From Algoriphagus lutimaris (GTDB lineage: Bacteria > Bacteroidota > Bacteroidia > Cytophagales > Cyclobacteriaceae): a stretch of 64,000 nucleotides of DNA. Shown piece by piece: positions 8,867 through 17,769 of the stretch. The stretch lies in NCBI RefSeq assembly GCF_017051705.1, contig NZ_JAFIDJ010000002.1, positions 1,309,151 to 1,373,150 on the forward strand, read 5' to 3'. The number at the start of each line of letters is the position of its first letter. The first letter of the stretch is position 1. The translations under genes were made by a program, and so were the position numbers. The notes under the pieces were generated by a model. That model worked only from the letters and a program-made list of their open reading frames with translations. It was not told the origin of the DNA and made no database searches.

Positions 8867-9799
8867 TTATTTCTTACTGAATTCGAATAACTTTCTTTTT
8901 TCCTCTTTGGAAAGAGCTTCATATCCTTTCTCGGCGATTTTATCCAAAATAAGATCAATTTCTTCCTGAGAAGATTCGCTGGATTTTACAGTAGGCTTAG
9001 AACTTGGAGCCGCTTTCGAAAATGGCTTAAACGAACTAGATTTTTTAGGTCTTCGATAGGTGACATTGATTTTCTGCCTTTTGGAAAATAAGTTTTCGAA
9101 GAATATCCCGACTTTTTGAATAGGGATTCCCCAGTCTGTTCCTTTTCTTAACTGAACGATGTATAGATATCCCATTAAGGCACCTCCCAAGTGAGCCAAC
9201 TCTCCACCTGCATTCGCGCCAGCAGAATTTGCAAATGAGAGGATCACATAAAATATCGCGATGTATTTTATCTTAACAGGGCCGAGTAAGATTAAGAAAA
9301 AGGTGGTGTTTGGACTTAAAGTAGCCGCTCCAACCACGATCGCAAATACTCCAGCACTGGCTCCAAGCATCAAAGAAGAGTTGAGCGAATTTTGGAAATA
9401 AGGGGCAAGATTGTAAATCAAAACATAAAATAGAGCACCGGTCAATCCCCCTAATATGTATAGGTTGGCAAGCTTCCGACTTCCCAAGTATTGGTGGATC
9501 AATTGACCAAACCAATACAAGAACAACATATTGAAGAGAATATGGAATATCCCTTCATGCATGAACATATAGGAAAGCACAGCCCAAGGTTGGGTGGCTA
9601 AAGTGGTTAAAGAGGCAGGCATCATAAACTTCGCTATCCCCGCACTGTAGAGTTCCCCAAACCCAGTAATAGTTAGAAGTACTCTGGATACCAATAGCAC
9701 CAAGAATACCAGAATATTGATCGCAATCAGCTTAAAGAGGCTGTTGTTATCATGCCGGAAGGCGTTTCGAAGATTTTCCCAAAAATTTCCGTACATCAT
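8867..9799 (-). CDS. Rhomboid intramembrane serine protease (second of tandem pair)
   Basis: A 310-residue polytopic protease that cuts substrates within the membrane. The catalytic Ser148 lies in GASAG and His203 in ELAHLGG; HILFNM (about 86-91) matches the family HxxxN motif. About six helices end near residue 218, followed by a 90-residue cytosolic tail rich in Ser/Pro/Lys (about 240-280) and an acidic/basic C-terminal helix (KEEKRKLFEFSKK). Its ATG directly abuts the stop of the upstream rhomboid gene (TAAATG). A second ATG is 3 bases on. Confidence 0.9.
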   Translation of the reverse strand: MMYGNFWENLRNAFRHDNNSLFKLIAINILVFLVLLVSRVLLTITGFGELYSAGIAKFMMPASLTTLATQPWAVLSYMFMHEGIFHILFNMLFLYWFGQLIHQYLGSRKLANLYILGGLTGALFYVLIYNLAPYFQNSLNSSLMLGASAGVFAIVVGAATLSPNTTFFLILLGPVKIKYIAIFYVILSFANSAGANAGGELAHLGGALMGYLYIVQLRKGTDWGIPIQKVGIFFENLFSKRQKINVTYRRPKKSSSFKPFSKAAPSSKPTVKSSESSQEEIDLILDKIAEKGYEALSKEEKRKLFEFSKK

Positions 9800-10591
9800 T
9801 TAATAAAAGCTATTTCTATCCTTTTTCCAGAAGTAAACTAAAACTCCACCTATGATTAACCCTCCCAAATGGGCAAAGTGGGCGACATTATCCGAGGGAT
9901 TATTAATCAGTACGTTATATATCGTGTACAGTCCATAAAAAAGCACTAAATATTTTGCTTTTACTGGCATAGGAGGAAACAATAAGAATAATTGCGTATT
10001 AGGGAACAGCATGGCGAAAGCGATCAAAACTCCAAAAAGGGCTCCTGAGGCACCTACCATGGGGACATTTCCTTGAATCTCCAATATTGCATCCAAGGTT
10101 TGACTCGCTCGACTTATTTTTACCTGATCTGTAGGATTTCTGCTATAATCATCCACAAAATCAAAGATAGCACGATCGAAGAAGCCTCTGTTTTCCAATA
10201 CTATTTTGTTAAAGGTATCGGGATCAGGATTTACCTGGAAAGCAGCTACTTTATCTTGAAGGTTCGCCATTCTAAATGAAGTATATCCAGAATAAAGGAC
10301 ACCAGATCCAACTCCACAAGCCATCCATAATATGAGTAGTTTTTTAGGGCCTAAAAATTGCTCTAGCAAAGGACCAAATATTAAGAGACCAAACATGTTG
10401 CTGAAGAGATGCCAAAAATCTGCATGCATAAACATGTAGGTCAAAAACTGAAATGGTTGAAAGTAAGAACTGTGTATATAATACAATGCAAACAAACCAC
10501 TGATTTGAGGGAACAAAAATGCAGAGACTAAAAATATAACTACATTGATCAGCAGCAGGTTTTTTACTATAGGTGTGATATTTCTAAACAT
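9800..10591 (-). CDS. Rhomboid intramembrane serine protease (first of tandem pair)
   Basis: A 263-residue rhomboid with catalytic Ser182 (VGASGALFG) and His241 (HFAHLGGLIIGG), and HADFWHLFSNMFGL (about 56-69) carrying the HxxxN motif. Compared with its neighbour it has a roughly 70-residue polar insert at about 105-175 (LQDKVAAFQV...RASQTLDAIL) between membrane segments, just before the nucleophile helix. The stop of mutL is one base upstream and the second rhomboid follows without a gap, so all three are in one transcript. The two rhomboids have diverged strongly and are not a recent duplication. Confidence 0.9.
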   Translation of the reverse strand: MFRNITPIVKNLLLINVVIFLVSAFLFPQISGLFALYYIHSSYFQPFQFLTYMFMHADFWHLFSNMFGLLIFGPLLEQFLGPKKLLILWMACGVGSGVLYSGYTSFRMANLQDKVAAFQVNPDPDTFNKIVLENRGFFDRAIFDFVDDYSRNPTDQVKISRASQTLDAILEIQGNVPMVGASGALFGVLIAFAMLFPNTQLFLLFPPMPVKAKYLVLFYGLYTIYNVLINNPSDNVAHFAHLGGLIIGGVLVYFWKKDRNSFY

Positions 10592-10592
10592 A

Positions 10593-12437
10593 CTATTTTC
10601 CGAAGAAGGAGTGAATATTGGATAAATCCAATTTTATGAATGTTTTGTTCCCCGAAAGCCCATAATTTGGATTCTGGCAGGCAAATAATTGCCCTACGAT
10701 TGTCTCCATTTCTTGAGAATTCAGTTTTTGCCCTCTTTTTAAGGAGGATTTTCGAGCCAAGGACCGGGCTAAATTTTCACGATTGTCCAGCGAAAGCTCA
10801 CTTTTAAAGTTTTTGTATTGCTCAATTAGCCCTTCAAATAGCTCTTTTTCACTTTTCGATTGGATATCTGCTGGAACACCCTGGATCAAAATGGTGTCTT
10901 TCCCAAATTCAGAGACCATAAACCCTAGACTATGGAGTTCAGGAAGAATATCCATCACTAGGGTATAGTCAGATGGGCTCAATGGTATGGTTGGAGGGAA
11001 GAGGCATTGTTGGGAAGGGCCTTGAGCAGTGTTTAATTGCTTGATGTACCTTTCATATAGAATTCTTTCATGTGCCACTTGTTGGTCTACGATCAACATG
11101 CCAGTTGACATTTGGGCGATAATGTAGTTGAGTTCTACCTGAAAAGTAGTCCCAGTGGTTTCCTCTTCTTTCCTTAAAGGGATAAATTCTTTATTTTCTT
11201 CTTGACTTGCACGACTTGGGAAGGTCAATACTTCAGGTTCATCCTGGTTCACGGTTCGTTCCAAACTAGGTTGTTTTTGATTTCCCTCAAATAACTTCTC
11301 CCAACCTGAAGTGGAAGCTTTTTTGAATTCAGGAGTGTTATAACTCTTATAACTGTATTCCCGATCTACCTGCTCTTTTTTTTCGGTGTCCTTGCTCCAG
11401 TTTTCTGTAAAATTGACATCGAAGGAAAAGTCCAGAGACGGAACTACATGATGTGCTCCTAAAGCTTGTTTTACGGCTGACCTAACTACCGCATAGACGG
11501 TACGTTCGTCATCAAATTTAATCTCTGTTTTGGTCGGGTGAACGTTGATATCAATATGAGCCGGATCAATCTCCAAAAACAATACATAAAAGGGGTGCTG
11601 ATCCGGTTGAATCAGGCCTTCAAATGCATTGCTTACCGCATGATTCAAATAGCTGCTTTTAATGTACCGATTGTTTACAAAGAAAAACTGTTCTCCTCTG
11701 GTCTTTTTGGCATTTTCTGGCTTACCTATATAACCCTTTACATTGATATGAGGAGTCAATTCTTCACAAGGTACCAACTGACCCTGGTAATTTTTCCCAA
11801 ATAAGCCTACGATTCTTTGGCTGAGTTTTCCTGGACTTAAATTGAAGGTTTCCAGGTCTTGTTGATGCATGGTAAATGAAATTTCAGGGTAAGACAATGC
11901 TACCCTTTGAAATTCATCTACAATATGTCTCATTTCCACAGGATTCGATTTCAGGAAGTTTCTCCTGGCAGGCACATTGAAAAAGAGATTTTTCATCGCC
12001 ACCGAGGTTCCGTTTTGGGTGGCTACCGGTTCCTGCTTTTTTATTTCTGAACCTTCGATTTGGATCAGGGTGCCCAGATCTGAATCTGCTTGTTTGGTTT
12101 TTAGTTCTACTTGAGCTACTGCTGCGATGGAAGCCAAGGCCTCCCCTCGGAAACCAAATGTTCGAATGGAGAAAAGGTCGCTACTACTTCTAATTTTTGA
12201 GGTAGCATGTCTTTCAAAACTCATACGGGCATCTGTACTGGACATACCTTTCCCATTATCAATCACTTGAATGAGCTGTTTGCCAGCATCTTTAATAATC
12301 ACTTGGATATGAGTAGCTCCGGAATCAATCGAGTTCTCCAGTAGTTCTTTTAAAGCAGAGGAAGGTCTTTGTACTACCTCTCCAGCTGCAATTTGATTGG
12401 CAATGGCATCAGGCAGGAGCTGAATGATGTCACTCAT
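10593..12437 (-). CDS. mutL: DNA mismatch repair protein MutL
   Basis: A 614-residue mismatch-repair ATPase that links mismatch recognition by MutS to downstream processing. The GHKL ATPase motifs are complete: ELLENSIDSGAT, DNGKGMSS and GFRGEALASIAAV. VHPTKTEIKF marks the transducer domain. A poorly conserved linker (about 340-420) precedes the C-terminal dimerisation domain. There the endonuclease motif DQHAxxExxxxE reads DQQVAHERILYE: Asp and both Glu are kept but the His is Gln, and no C-terminal CPHGRP is present (NPNYGLSG instead). It overlaps the upstream small gene by 8 bases. Confidence 0.97.
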   Translation of the reverse strand: MSDIIQLLPDAIANQIAAGEVVQRPSSALKELLENSIDSGATHIQVIIKDAGKQLIQVIDNGKGMSSTDARMSFERHATSKIRSSSDLFSIRTFGFRGEALASIAAVAQVELKTKQADSDLGTLIQIEGSEIKKQEPVATQNGTSVAMKNLFFNVPARRNFLKSNPVEMRHIVDEFQRVALSYPEISFTMHQQDLETFNLSPGKLSQRIVGLFGKNYQGQLVPCEELTPHINVKGYIGKPENAKKTRGEQFFFVNNRYIKSSYLNHAVSNAFEGLIQPDQHPFYVLFLEIDPAHIDINVHPTKTEIKFDDERTVYAVVRSAVKQALGAHHVVPSLDFSFDVNFTENWSKDTEKKEQVDREYSYKSYNTPEFKKASTSGWEKLFEGNQKQPSLERTVNQDEPEVLTFPSRASQEENKEFIPLRKEEETTGTTFQVELNYIIAQMSTGMLIVDQQVAHERILYERYIKQLNTAQGPSQQCLFPPTIPLSPSDYTLVMDILPELHSLGFMVSEFGKDTILIQGVPADIQSKSEKELFEGLIEQYKNFKSELSLDNRENLARSLARKSSLKRGQKLNSQEMETIVGQLFACQNPNYGLSGNKTFIKLDLSNIHSFFGK

Positions 12438-12834
12438 TTTTTCTTTTGGGTTTTAGCCTGAAGAAAAAATATACAGCAGCAGCAATTGCGGTTACGTAAA
12501 GAAGATATTCAAAAATGATAGGACCTAGATAGATATAACCTCCTAGTCCTCCTAATAAAACGAAAAATATTAGTGAGCGTATCATTCCTGTAGAGGTAAG
12601 AGCACTAGAACTGCGCTCTTTGATGCCACGGTGTTGGGCAAAAGCCCCCCTGATTCCAGATTGGTAATTGAAGCCGGATTCATGCTGGTCTTTGGAGATG
12701 ACTCCTTCTGCTTCCAATTCCTTTTTGATACGGGAAGTTCTTTGATCTATTTCCTCCTTGACCGGGTCATAATATCTGGGTTTGATATCAAAACGCATGG
12801 GTGTGGCTGTACGAAATACGGATGGAAATTTCAT
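12430..12834 (-). CDS. Small membrane protein of unknown function, first gene of mutL operon
   Basis: A 134-residue protein with a soluble N-terminal half containing MRFDIKPRYYDPVKEEIDQRTSRIKKELE, a basic/acidic helix, then two membrane segments (about 87-105 and 108-126) and a short basic tail (RLKPKRKNE). I do not recognise a characterised family. It is the promoter-proximal gene of the operon with mutL and the two rhomboids, and its end overlaps the mutL start. Overlap and membrane topology suggest a role near the rhomboids, but that is only inference. Confidence 0.7.
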   Translation of the reverse strand: MKFPSVFRTATPMRFDIKPRYYDPVKEEIDQRTSRIKKELEAEGVISKDQHESGFNYQSGIRGAFAQHRGIKERSSSALTSTGMIRSLIFFVLLGGLGGYIYLGPIIFEYLLYVTAIAAAVYFFFRLKPKRKNE

Positions 12835-13113
12835 GGTAATATATGTTTTAAATGAAACTTCTCGTTAAGGAGAAGGTTCATGGTAAGACAAAGTTCTTGA
12901 TCATTCACCGGATATCAAATTTATGAGGGAATTAACCCAATAAATTGATCATTCTTGCTTGATCTTTTATATCTTCAAATATCCATAGTTCCTCTAATTT
13001 TAGACCAATGGCGGCTTTGGAACTAAGGGACGGAAATTTATGATACGATTTTTCCGGTGGGCCGTTTTCACAAATTTATTTTAAAAGTTAAGGATTAAAA
13101 ATTTTACACGGGA

Positions 13114-16074
13114 ATGAGCATGAAGCTTTGGAGGGTTTTGACTGTAGGATTTATTGCGATTTTATTCAGTTCAGGTAGAACAGATAATCTTGCTACTGTG
13201 GAAGATCCACTGGTTAGTAAAGACCCATTAAACCAAGTAAGTTGGGTGGATAGCGTTTTTAACTCCCTCAATTTTGAGGAGAGGTTGGGACAACTTTTTA
13301 TGGTTGCTGCTTATTCAAATAAAGACCAAAGGCATGTGGATGAAATTGCCAATTTGGTAAAAAGTGAAAACCTTGGAGGCCTGATATTTTTTCAGGGAGG
13401 CCCTGTAAGGCAGGCTAATTTGACAAATTATTATCAAGAACAAGCTAAAACCCCCTTATTCATTGCAATGGATGCAGAATGGGGAATCAGTATGCGCTTA
13501 GATTCTATTCCGGATTTCCCCAAAGCCATGACCTTGGGTGCCGTTCAGGATTCCGAATTGATTTATGATATGGGAACTGAAATGGCCAGACAGTTCAAAG
13601 AGTTGGGCATGCATATCAATTTTGCCCCCGTAGTAGATGTTAATTCCAATCCTGATAATCCTGTCATTGGGTATCGAGCTTTTGGAGAAAATAAAAAATT
13701 AGTGGCCCAACGTGCTGTTTCCTATATGAAAGGGCTTCAAGATCACGGGGTGATTGCCAACGCAAAACATTTTCCGGGACACGGGGATACAGAAGTGGAT
13801 AGCCATTATTCATTGCCGGTGATAAAGAATCCGGAACAACGAATCTGGGAGGTAGACCTTTATCCCTACCAGGAGCTTTTCAGGGAAAATTTAATGTCCG
13901 TGATGGTTGCCCACCTCAATATTCCCAGTTTAGACCCTGCTGCCAATATGGCAACCAGTTTGTCTAAAAAAGTGGTGACTGACCTCTTACAAAATCAAAT
14001 GAACTTTCAAGGACTGATCTTTACAGATGCTTTGAATATGAAAGGGGTGGCAAAAACCAATTCCCCAGGAGAGGTGGATTTAAAAGCTCTGATGGCAGGA
14101 AATGATATTCTCTTGTATTCACAGGATGTGCCAAAGGCAAAAGCCATGATCAAAAGAGCAGTGGAAGATGGAGTGATTGAGGAAGCGGAAGTGAATCGAA
14201 GAGTAAAGAAAATATTAAAGGCAAAATATTGGGCTGGTCTCAATAATTACAAACCGATTGAAACAGCAGGTTTAGTGGATCGATTGACCACTCCTGAAAC
14301 GAAAGTGATCACAGAAGAACTTTATGCGGATGCCATTACCATTGCTACCAATAAGGATAACTTGGTTCCTTTTAAGCAGTTGGATTTGAAAAGCTTTGCT
14401 TCTCTATCTATAGGAGATGAGGGAGAGGTATTTCAAAAATACTTGTCCAAGTATGCTCAATTCGAGCATTTTTCAATTCCGAAGGCAGCGGATCAAACTT
14501 CTCATTACAACACTATGAAAAAGCTGGAAGATTATGAGGTGGTAGTAGTTGGTCTAATGGGGATCACCAATAGTCCCAGAAGGAAGTTTGGTATTGCTCC
14601 GGCTGATGTTCAACTTTTAAAAGATTTAAGTAAACGGCAGAAAGTGGTGGTGGTATTGTTTGGAAATTCTTATGCTGCCCAATATTTGGAAGGATTGGAG
14701 AATGTCGTTTTTGCCTATGAGAATAATGACTTTACTCAAGAATTGGCTCCTCAAATATTATTTGGTGGTCGTCCTGCGCAAGGAATCCTACCTGTATCAG
14801 TCAGCGATCAATTTACCCAAGGAGTAGGGGGTTTTTTGCCAAGTAATCATCGATTGTCTTACGGTACTCCTGAAAGCGTAGGTCTGAATAGTGAGATTCT
14901 TAATAAAATTGATGAAGTTGCTGAAAGAGCTATCCGGATTCAAGCCACCCCTGGTGCTAATGTTTTGGTGGTCAAAAATGGAAAAGTGGTTTTTGAAAGA
15001 TCGTATGGTCAATTGGAGTATAGGTCCAGCCCCAAAGTCACCCCTGAAACGGTATATGATTTGGCTTCGATTACTAAAGTCTTAGCCACTACTCAAGCAG
15101 TCATGTTTCTTCAAAGTAGGGGAGAGTTGGATATGAATAAGACCCTAGGAGATTATTTGCCGGAATTAAAGGGTACCAACAAGGAGTATTTGGTTATCAA
15201 GGATGTACTCATGCATGAATCTGGGTTAGTGCCTTATATACCTCATTATGTAAAAACCGTTGAAAGTGGAAATTGGAGAGGAGATTACTACAAACCCCAT
15301 CTTGAAGATGGATTTAGTAGGCCTGTTTCCAATGATATGTATGGGCGAGATGATTTGAGAGACAGTATTTGGAATTGGACAGTAGAGTCAAAGCTTCTTC
15401 CAAAATCAGGAGGCAAGTATAAATACGTGTATTCTGACTTGACCATGTATTTTATGCAGGCAGTGGTAGAAAGAATCGTCAATCAACCATTGAATGATTT
15501 CATGGATCAGAATTTTTATGAGCCATTGGGCTTGTATACCATGACTTTTCTCCCTGCTGAAAAAATGCCACTTGATAACATCGCTCCCACAGAGGATGAC
15601 GTCGCTTTCCGGAAAAGACAAGTCAGAGGCTACGTTCATGACCCAGGCGCAGCCATGTATGGAGGAGTTGCCGGGCATGCGGGTCTGTTTGGAAAAGCAA
15701 ATGATTTGGCCGTCATGATGCAGATGATGTTAAACCGTGGATATTACGGGGATGTTTCGTTGATCAAACCTACGACTGTGGATATGTTTACGAGGTTACA
15801 GTCCAAACAAAGTCGAAGAGGCTGGGGGTGGGATAAGCCTGATCAAGAACCAGGGAAAGGTGGTTCTGCAGGGGAGCTAGCACCTAAAAGCACCTTTGGC
15901 CATACTGGATTCACAGGAACTTGTGTTTGGGCCGATCCTGAGAATCAATTGATTTATGTTTTTCTGTCCAATCGTGTATACCCAGATGCCAACAATACTA
16001 AATTACTCAAAGAAGGGATTCGGACAGAAATCCATGACTTAATTTATCAAGCCATGGGAAAAACCAGCGAGTAG
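13114..16074 (+). CDS. Fused GH3 beta-N-acetylglucosaminidase-like and beta-lactamase-family protein
   Basis: A 986-residue two-part enzyme, probably secreted: it opens with a hydrophobic signal-like segment (KLWRVLTVGFIAILFSS). Residues about 45-380 are a glycoside hydrolase family 3 domain of NagZ type with KHFPGHGDTEVDSH (about 217-230) and the nucleophile Asp305 in FTDALNMKG. A linker domain follows to about 580. Residues about 600-980 are a serine hydrolase of the beta-lactamase/PBP4-like family with SITK (Ser652, Lys655), a YSD in place of YxN, and HTG in place of KTG. Cell-wall turnover is the likely role. The start could also be the ATG at 13120. Confidence 0.9.
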   Translation: MSMKLWRVLTVGFIAILFSSGRTDNLATVEDPLVSKDPLNQVSWVDSVFNSLNFEERLGQLFMVAAYSNKDQRHVDEIANLVKSENLGGLIFFQGGPVRQANLTNYYQEQAKTPLFIAMDAEWGISMRLDSIPDFPKAMTLGAVQDSELIYDMGTEMARQFKELGMHINFAPVVDVNSNPDNPVIGYRAFGENKKLVAQRAVSYMKGLQDHGVIANAKHFPGHGDTEVDSHYSLPVIKNPEQRIWEVDLYPYQELFRENLMSVMVAHLNIPSLDPAANMATSLSKKVVTDLLQNQMNFQGLIFTDALNMKGVAKTNSPGEVDLKALMAGNDILLYSQDVPKAKAMIKRAVEDGVIEEAEVNRRVKKILKAKYWAGLNNYKPIETAGLVDRLTTPETKVITEELYADAITIATNKDNLVPFKQLDLKSFASLSIGDEGEVFQKYLSKYAQFEHFSIPKAADQTSHYNTMKKLEDYEVVVVGLMGITNSPRRKFGIAPADVQLLKDLSKRQKVVVVLFGNSYAAQYLEGLENVVFAYENNDFTQELAPQILFGGRPAQGILPVSVSDQFTQGVGGFLPSNHRLSYGTPESVGLNSEILNKIDEVAERAIRIQATPGANVLVVKNGKVVFERSYGQLEYRSSPKVTPETVYDLASITKVLATTQAVMFLQSRGELDMNKTLGDYLPELKGTNKEYLVIKDVLMHESGLVPYIPHYVKTVESGNWRGDYYKPHLEDGFSRPVSNDMYGRDDLRDSIWNWTVESKLLPKSGGKYKYVYSDLTMYFMQAVVERIVNQPLNDFMDQNFYEPLGLYTMTFLPAEKMPLDNIAPTEDDVAFRKRQVRGYVHDPGAAMYGGVAGHAGLFGKANDLAVMMQMMLNRGYYGDVSLIKPTTVDMFTRLQSKQSRRGWGWDKPDQEPGKGGSAGELAPKSTFGHTGFTGTCVWADPENQLIYVFLSNRVYPDANNTKLLKEGIRTEIHDLIYQAMGKTSE

Positions 16075-16477
16075 CCTATTTTTTCCTTGAATGATAAGCT
16101 TCGGGGTTTTTGTAAAATACTCTAAAATAAATAGGTCGATATCAAATGAAATGGCCTCTAATAACTTGGTTTTAGAATTGTTTTAGTTTGAATTCTGGGC
16201 CATATTATAGTAAAATGAGTGGATGTTTATAAATAAAAGTAGAACTGAGAAAACTGAAATATCATGTCTTATGTACTAGCTGAAACTTCAAGATATAGTG
16301 GTTTATATGGCTTTTTTGATTCGATTTAAGAGTTTAGGTTGATTCTTTTAAATAAATATTCAAGAAATAAAATGCTGTAAAAATCTGTTTTTCAACGAAT
16401 AAAGGCGGTTATTGCCTTGTGGGCTTAAATCATTTAATATTTATAATACTTAATTTGAACAAAAATAAACCCAAATC

Positions 16478-16501
16478 GTGTTTAAAATCAGGTTTAAACA
16501 C
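16478..16501. promoter_or_regulatory. Perfect 9-bp inverted repeat just upstream of bshA
   Basis: GTGTTTAAA (16478-16486) and TTTAAACAC (16493-16501) are separated by 6 bases and end 16 bases before the bshA ATG. No T-run follows, so a terminator is unlikely. A protein-binding operator or a 5' mRNA hairpin affecting bshA fits better. The rest of the 443-base gap from 16075 is AT-rich and I see no gene in it. Confidence 0.5.
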
Positions 16502-16517
16502 CGATACGATCTGAAAT

Positions 16518-17654
16518 ATGAAAATAGGCATTGTTTGCTATCCTACATTTGGGGGTAGTGGAGTAGTAGCGACCGAACTTGGAAAAGGTTTGGCGAAAAT
16601 TGGTCATGAAATACATTTCATTACCTACAGGCAACCAACGCGCTTAGATTTTTTTAGTGAGAACTTATTTTATCATGAAGTAGACATTAAGTCCTATCCA
16701 TTATTTGAACATGCACCTTACGAATTGGCACTGGCCAGTAAAATGGTTTACGTGGTCAAATATGAAGAGCTCGATTTATTGCATGTTCATTATGCAATAC
16801 CTCATGCTTCTGCGGCTTATATGGCAAAACAAATCCTGAAAGAGGAGGGAATCCATATTCCAGTAGTGACCACCTTGCATGGTACAGATATTACCTTGGT
16901 AGGGAAAGATCCTAGTTACGAACCTGTTGTGACCTTTAGTATTAATCAATCTGATGGGGTCACCGCTGTTTCAGAAGATCTGAAGAAAGAAACTCTGTCT
17001 CATTTTGAGATAAAAAGAGATATTCAAGTAATTCCGAACTTTATTGATTTAGATAGGTTCAAAAAGCAAAAGAAAGAACACTTCAAATTGGCAATTTGTC
17101 CGAATGGTGAAAAGCTTTTGGTTCATACATCCAATTTCAGAAAGGTTAAACGGGTAGAGGATGTCATTCGGGTGTTTTATGAAATCAGAAAAGAGATTCC
17201 AGCTAAACTTTTGTTGGTAGGTGATGGGCCTGAGCGTGATAAGATGGAGCGGCTTTGCAGAGAATTAGGTACCTGTGATGATACTCGTTTCTTAGGTAAA
17301 TTGGATGCCGTGGAGGAAGTGTTGTCTGTTGCAGACTTGTTTGTCATGCCTTCTGAGAAAGAAAGTTTTGGGCTGGCAGCATTAGAAGCCATGGCCTGTG
17401 AAGTTCCGATTCTATCTTCTAATGCAGGCGGAATTCCTGAATTAAATTTGGATGGAGTTACAGGCTTTGTTTGTGAAGTTGGTGATGTGGATGATATGAA
17501 AGAAAAAGGCTTGTTTATATTAAAAGATGAAAACTTGCCTACATTCAAGAAGAATGCTTTGGCAAGGGCTTTAGAGTTTGATATTTCTGCGATTTTACCA
17601 ATGTATGTAGATTATTATCAAAAGACGATAGAGTCTACTTTAGCACGCATTTAA
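16518..17654 (+). CDS. bshA: N-acetyl-alpha-D-glucosaminyl L-malate synthase BshA
   Basis: A 378-residue GT4 glycosyltransferase that joins UDP-GlcNAc and L-malate in the first step of bacillithiol synthesis. The start MKIGIVCYPTFGGSGVVATELG, the HVHYAIPHASAA segment and VTTLHGTDITLVG are characteristic of BshA rather than other GT4 enzymes. The C-terminal nucleotide-sugar site is VMPSEKESFGLAALEAMACEVP with the E-x7-E pattern. It is cytoplasmic. ypdA, encoding the putative bacillithiol disulfide reductase, is 33 kb away in the same window. An inverted repeat sits immediately upstream. Confidence 0.94.
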   Translation: MKIGIVCYPTFGGSGVVATELGKGLAKIGHEIHFITYRQPTRLDFFSENLFYHEVDIKSYPLFEHAPYELALASKMVYVVKYEELDLLHVHYAIPHASAAYMAKQILKEEGIHIPVVTTLHGTDITLVGKDPSYEPVVTFSINQSDGVTAVSEDLKKETLSHFEIKRDIQVIPNFIDLDRFKKQKKEHFKLAICPNGEKLLVHTSNFRKVKRVEDVIRVFYEIRKEIPAKLLLVGDGPERDKMERLCRELGTCDDTRFLGKLDAVEEVLSVADLFVMPSEKESFGLAALEAMACEVPILSSNAGGIPELNLDGVTGFVCEVGDVDDMKEKGLFILKDENLPTFKKNALARALEFDISAILPMYVDYYQKTIESTLARI

Positions 17655-17672
17655 TATTTTCTTATATTATAG

Positions 17673-17715
17673 TAACTCAATTGCCCATTTAAATAACTCA
17701 AATAGATTAACTTTG
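17673..17715 (+). promoter_or_regulatory. Candidate Bacteroidota promoter with direct repeats
   Basis: TAACTTTG at 17708-17715 matches the TAnnTTTG -7 element of Bacteroidota promoters and lies 54 bases before the ATG at 17770. No clear TTTG -33 box stands at the right distance. Instead TAACTCAA occurs twice, at 17673 and 17694, 21 bases (two helical turns) apart, and could be an activator site compensating for the weak -33 element. Confidence 0.5.
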
Positions 17716-17769
17716 TAATTCGAATCGAGGTTTTACCTCTTTGAACAAGTAAATTTGATTATAGCTCGT

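Noticed and set aside
12835-13113. Two copies of TTGATCATTC (12897 and 12945) in the mutL-operon/GH3 gap
   Set aside because: The core TGATCA is a short self-complementary word common in AT-rich DNA, the copies are not at a meaningful distance from a promoter, and no third copy was seen.
16075-16477. Possible small gene or RNA in the 400-base gap before bshA
   Set aside because: All frames are broken by stops, no terminator or structured element is evident, and composition is plain AT-rich.
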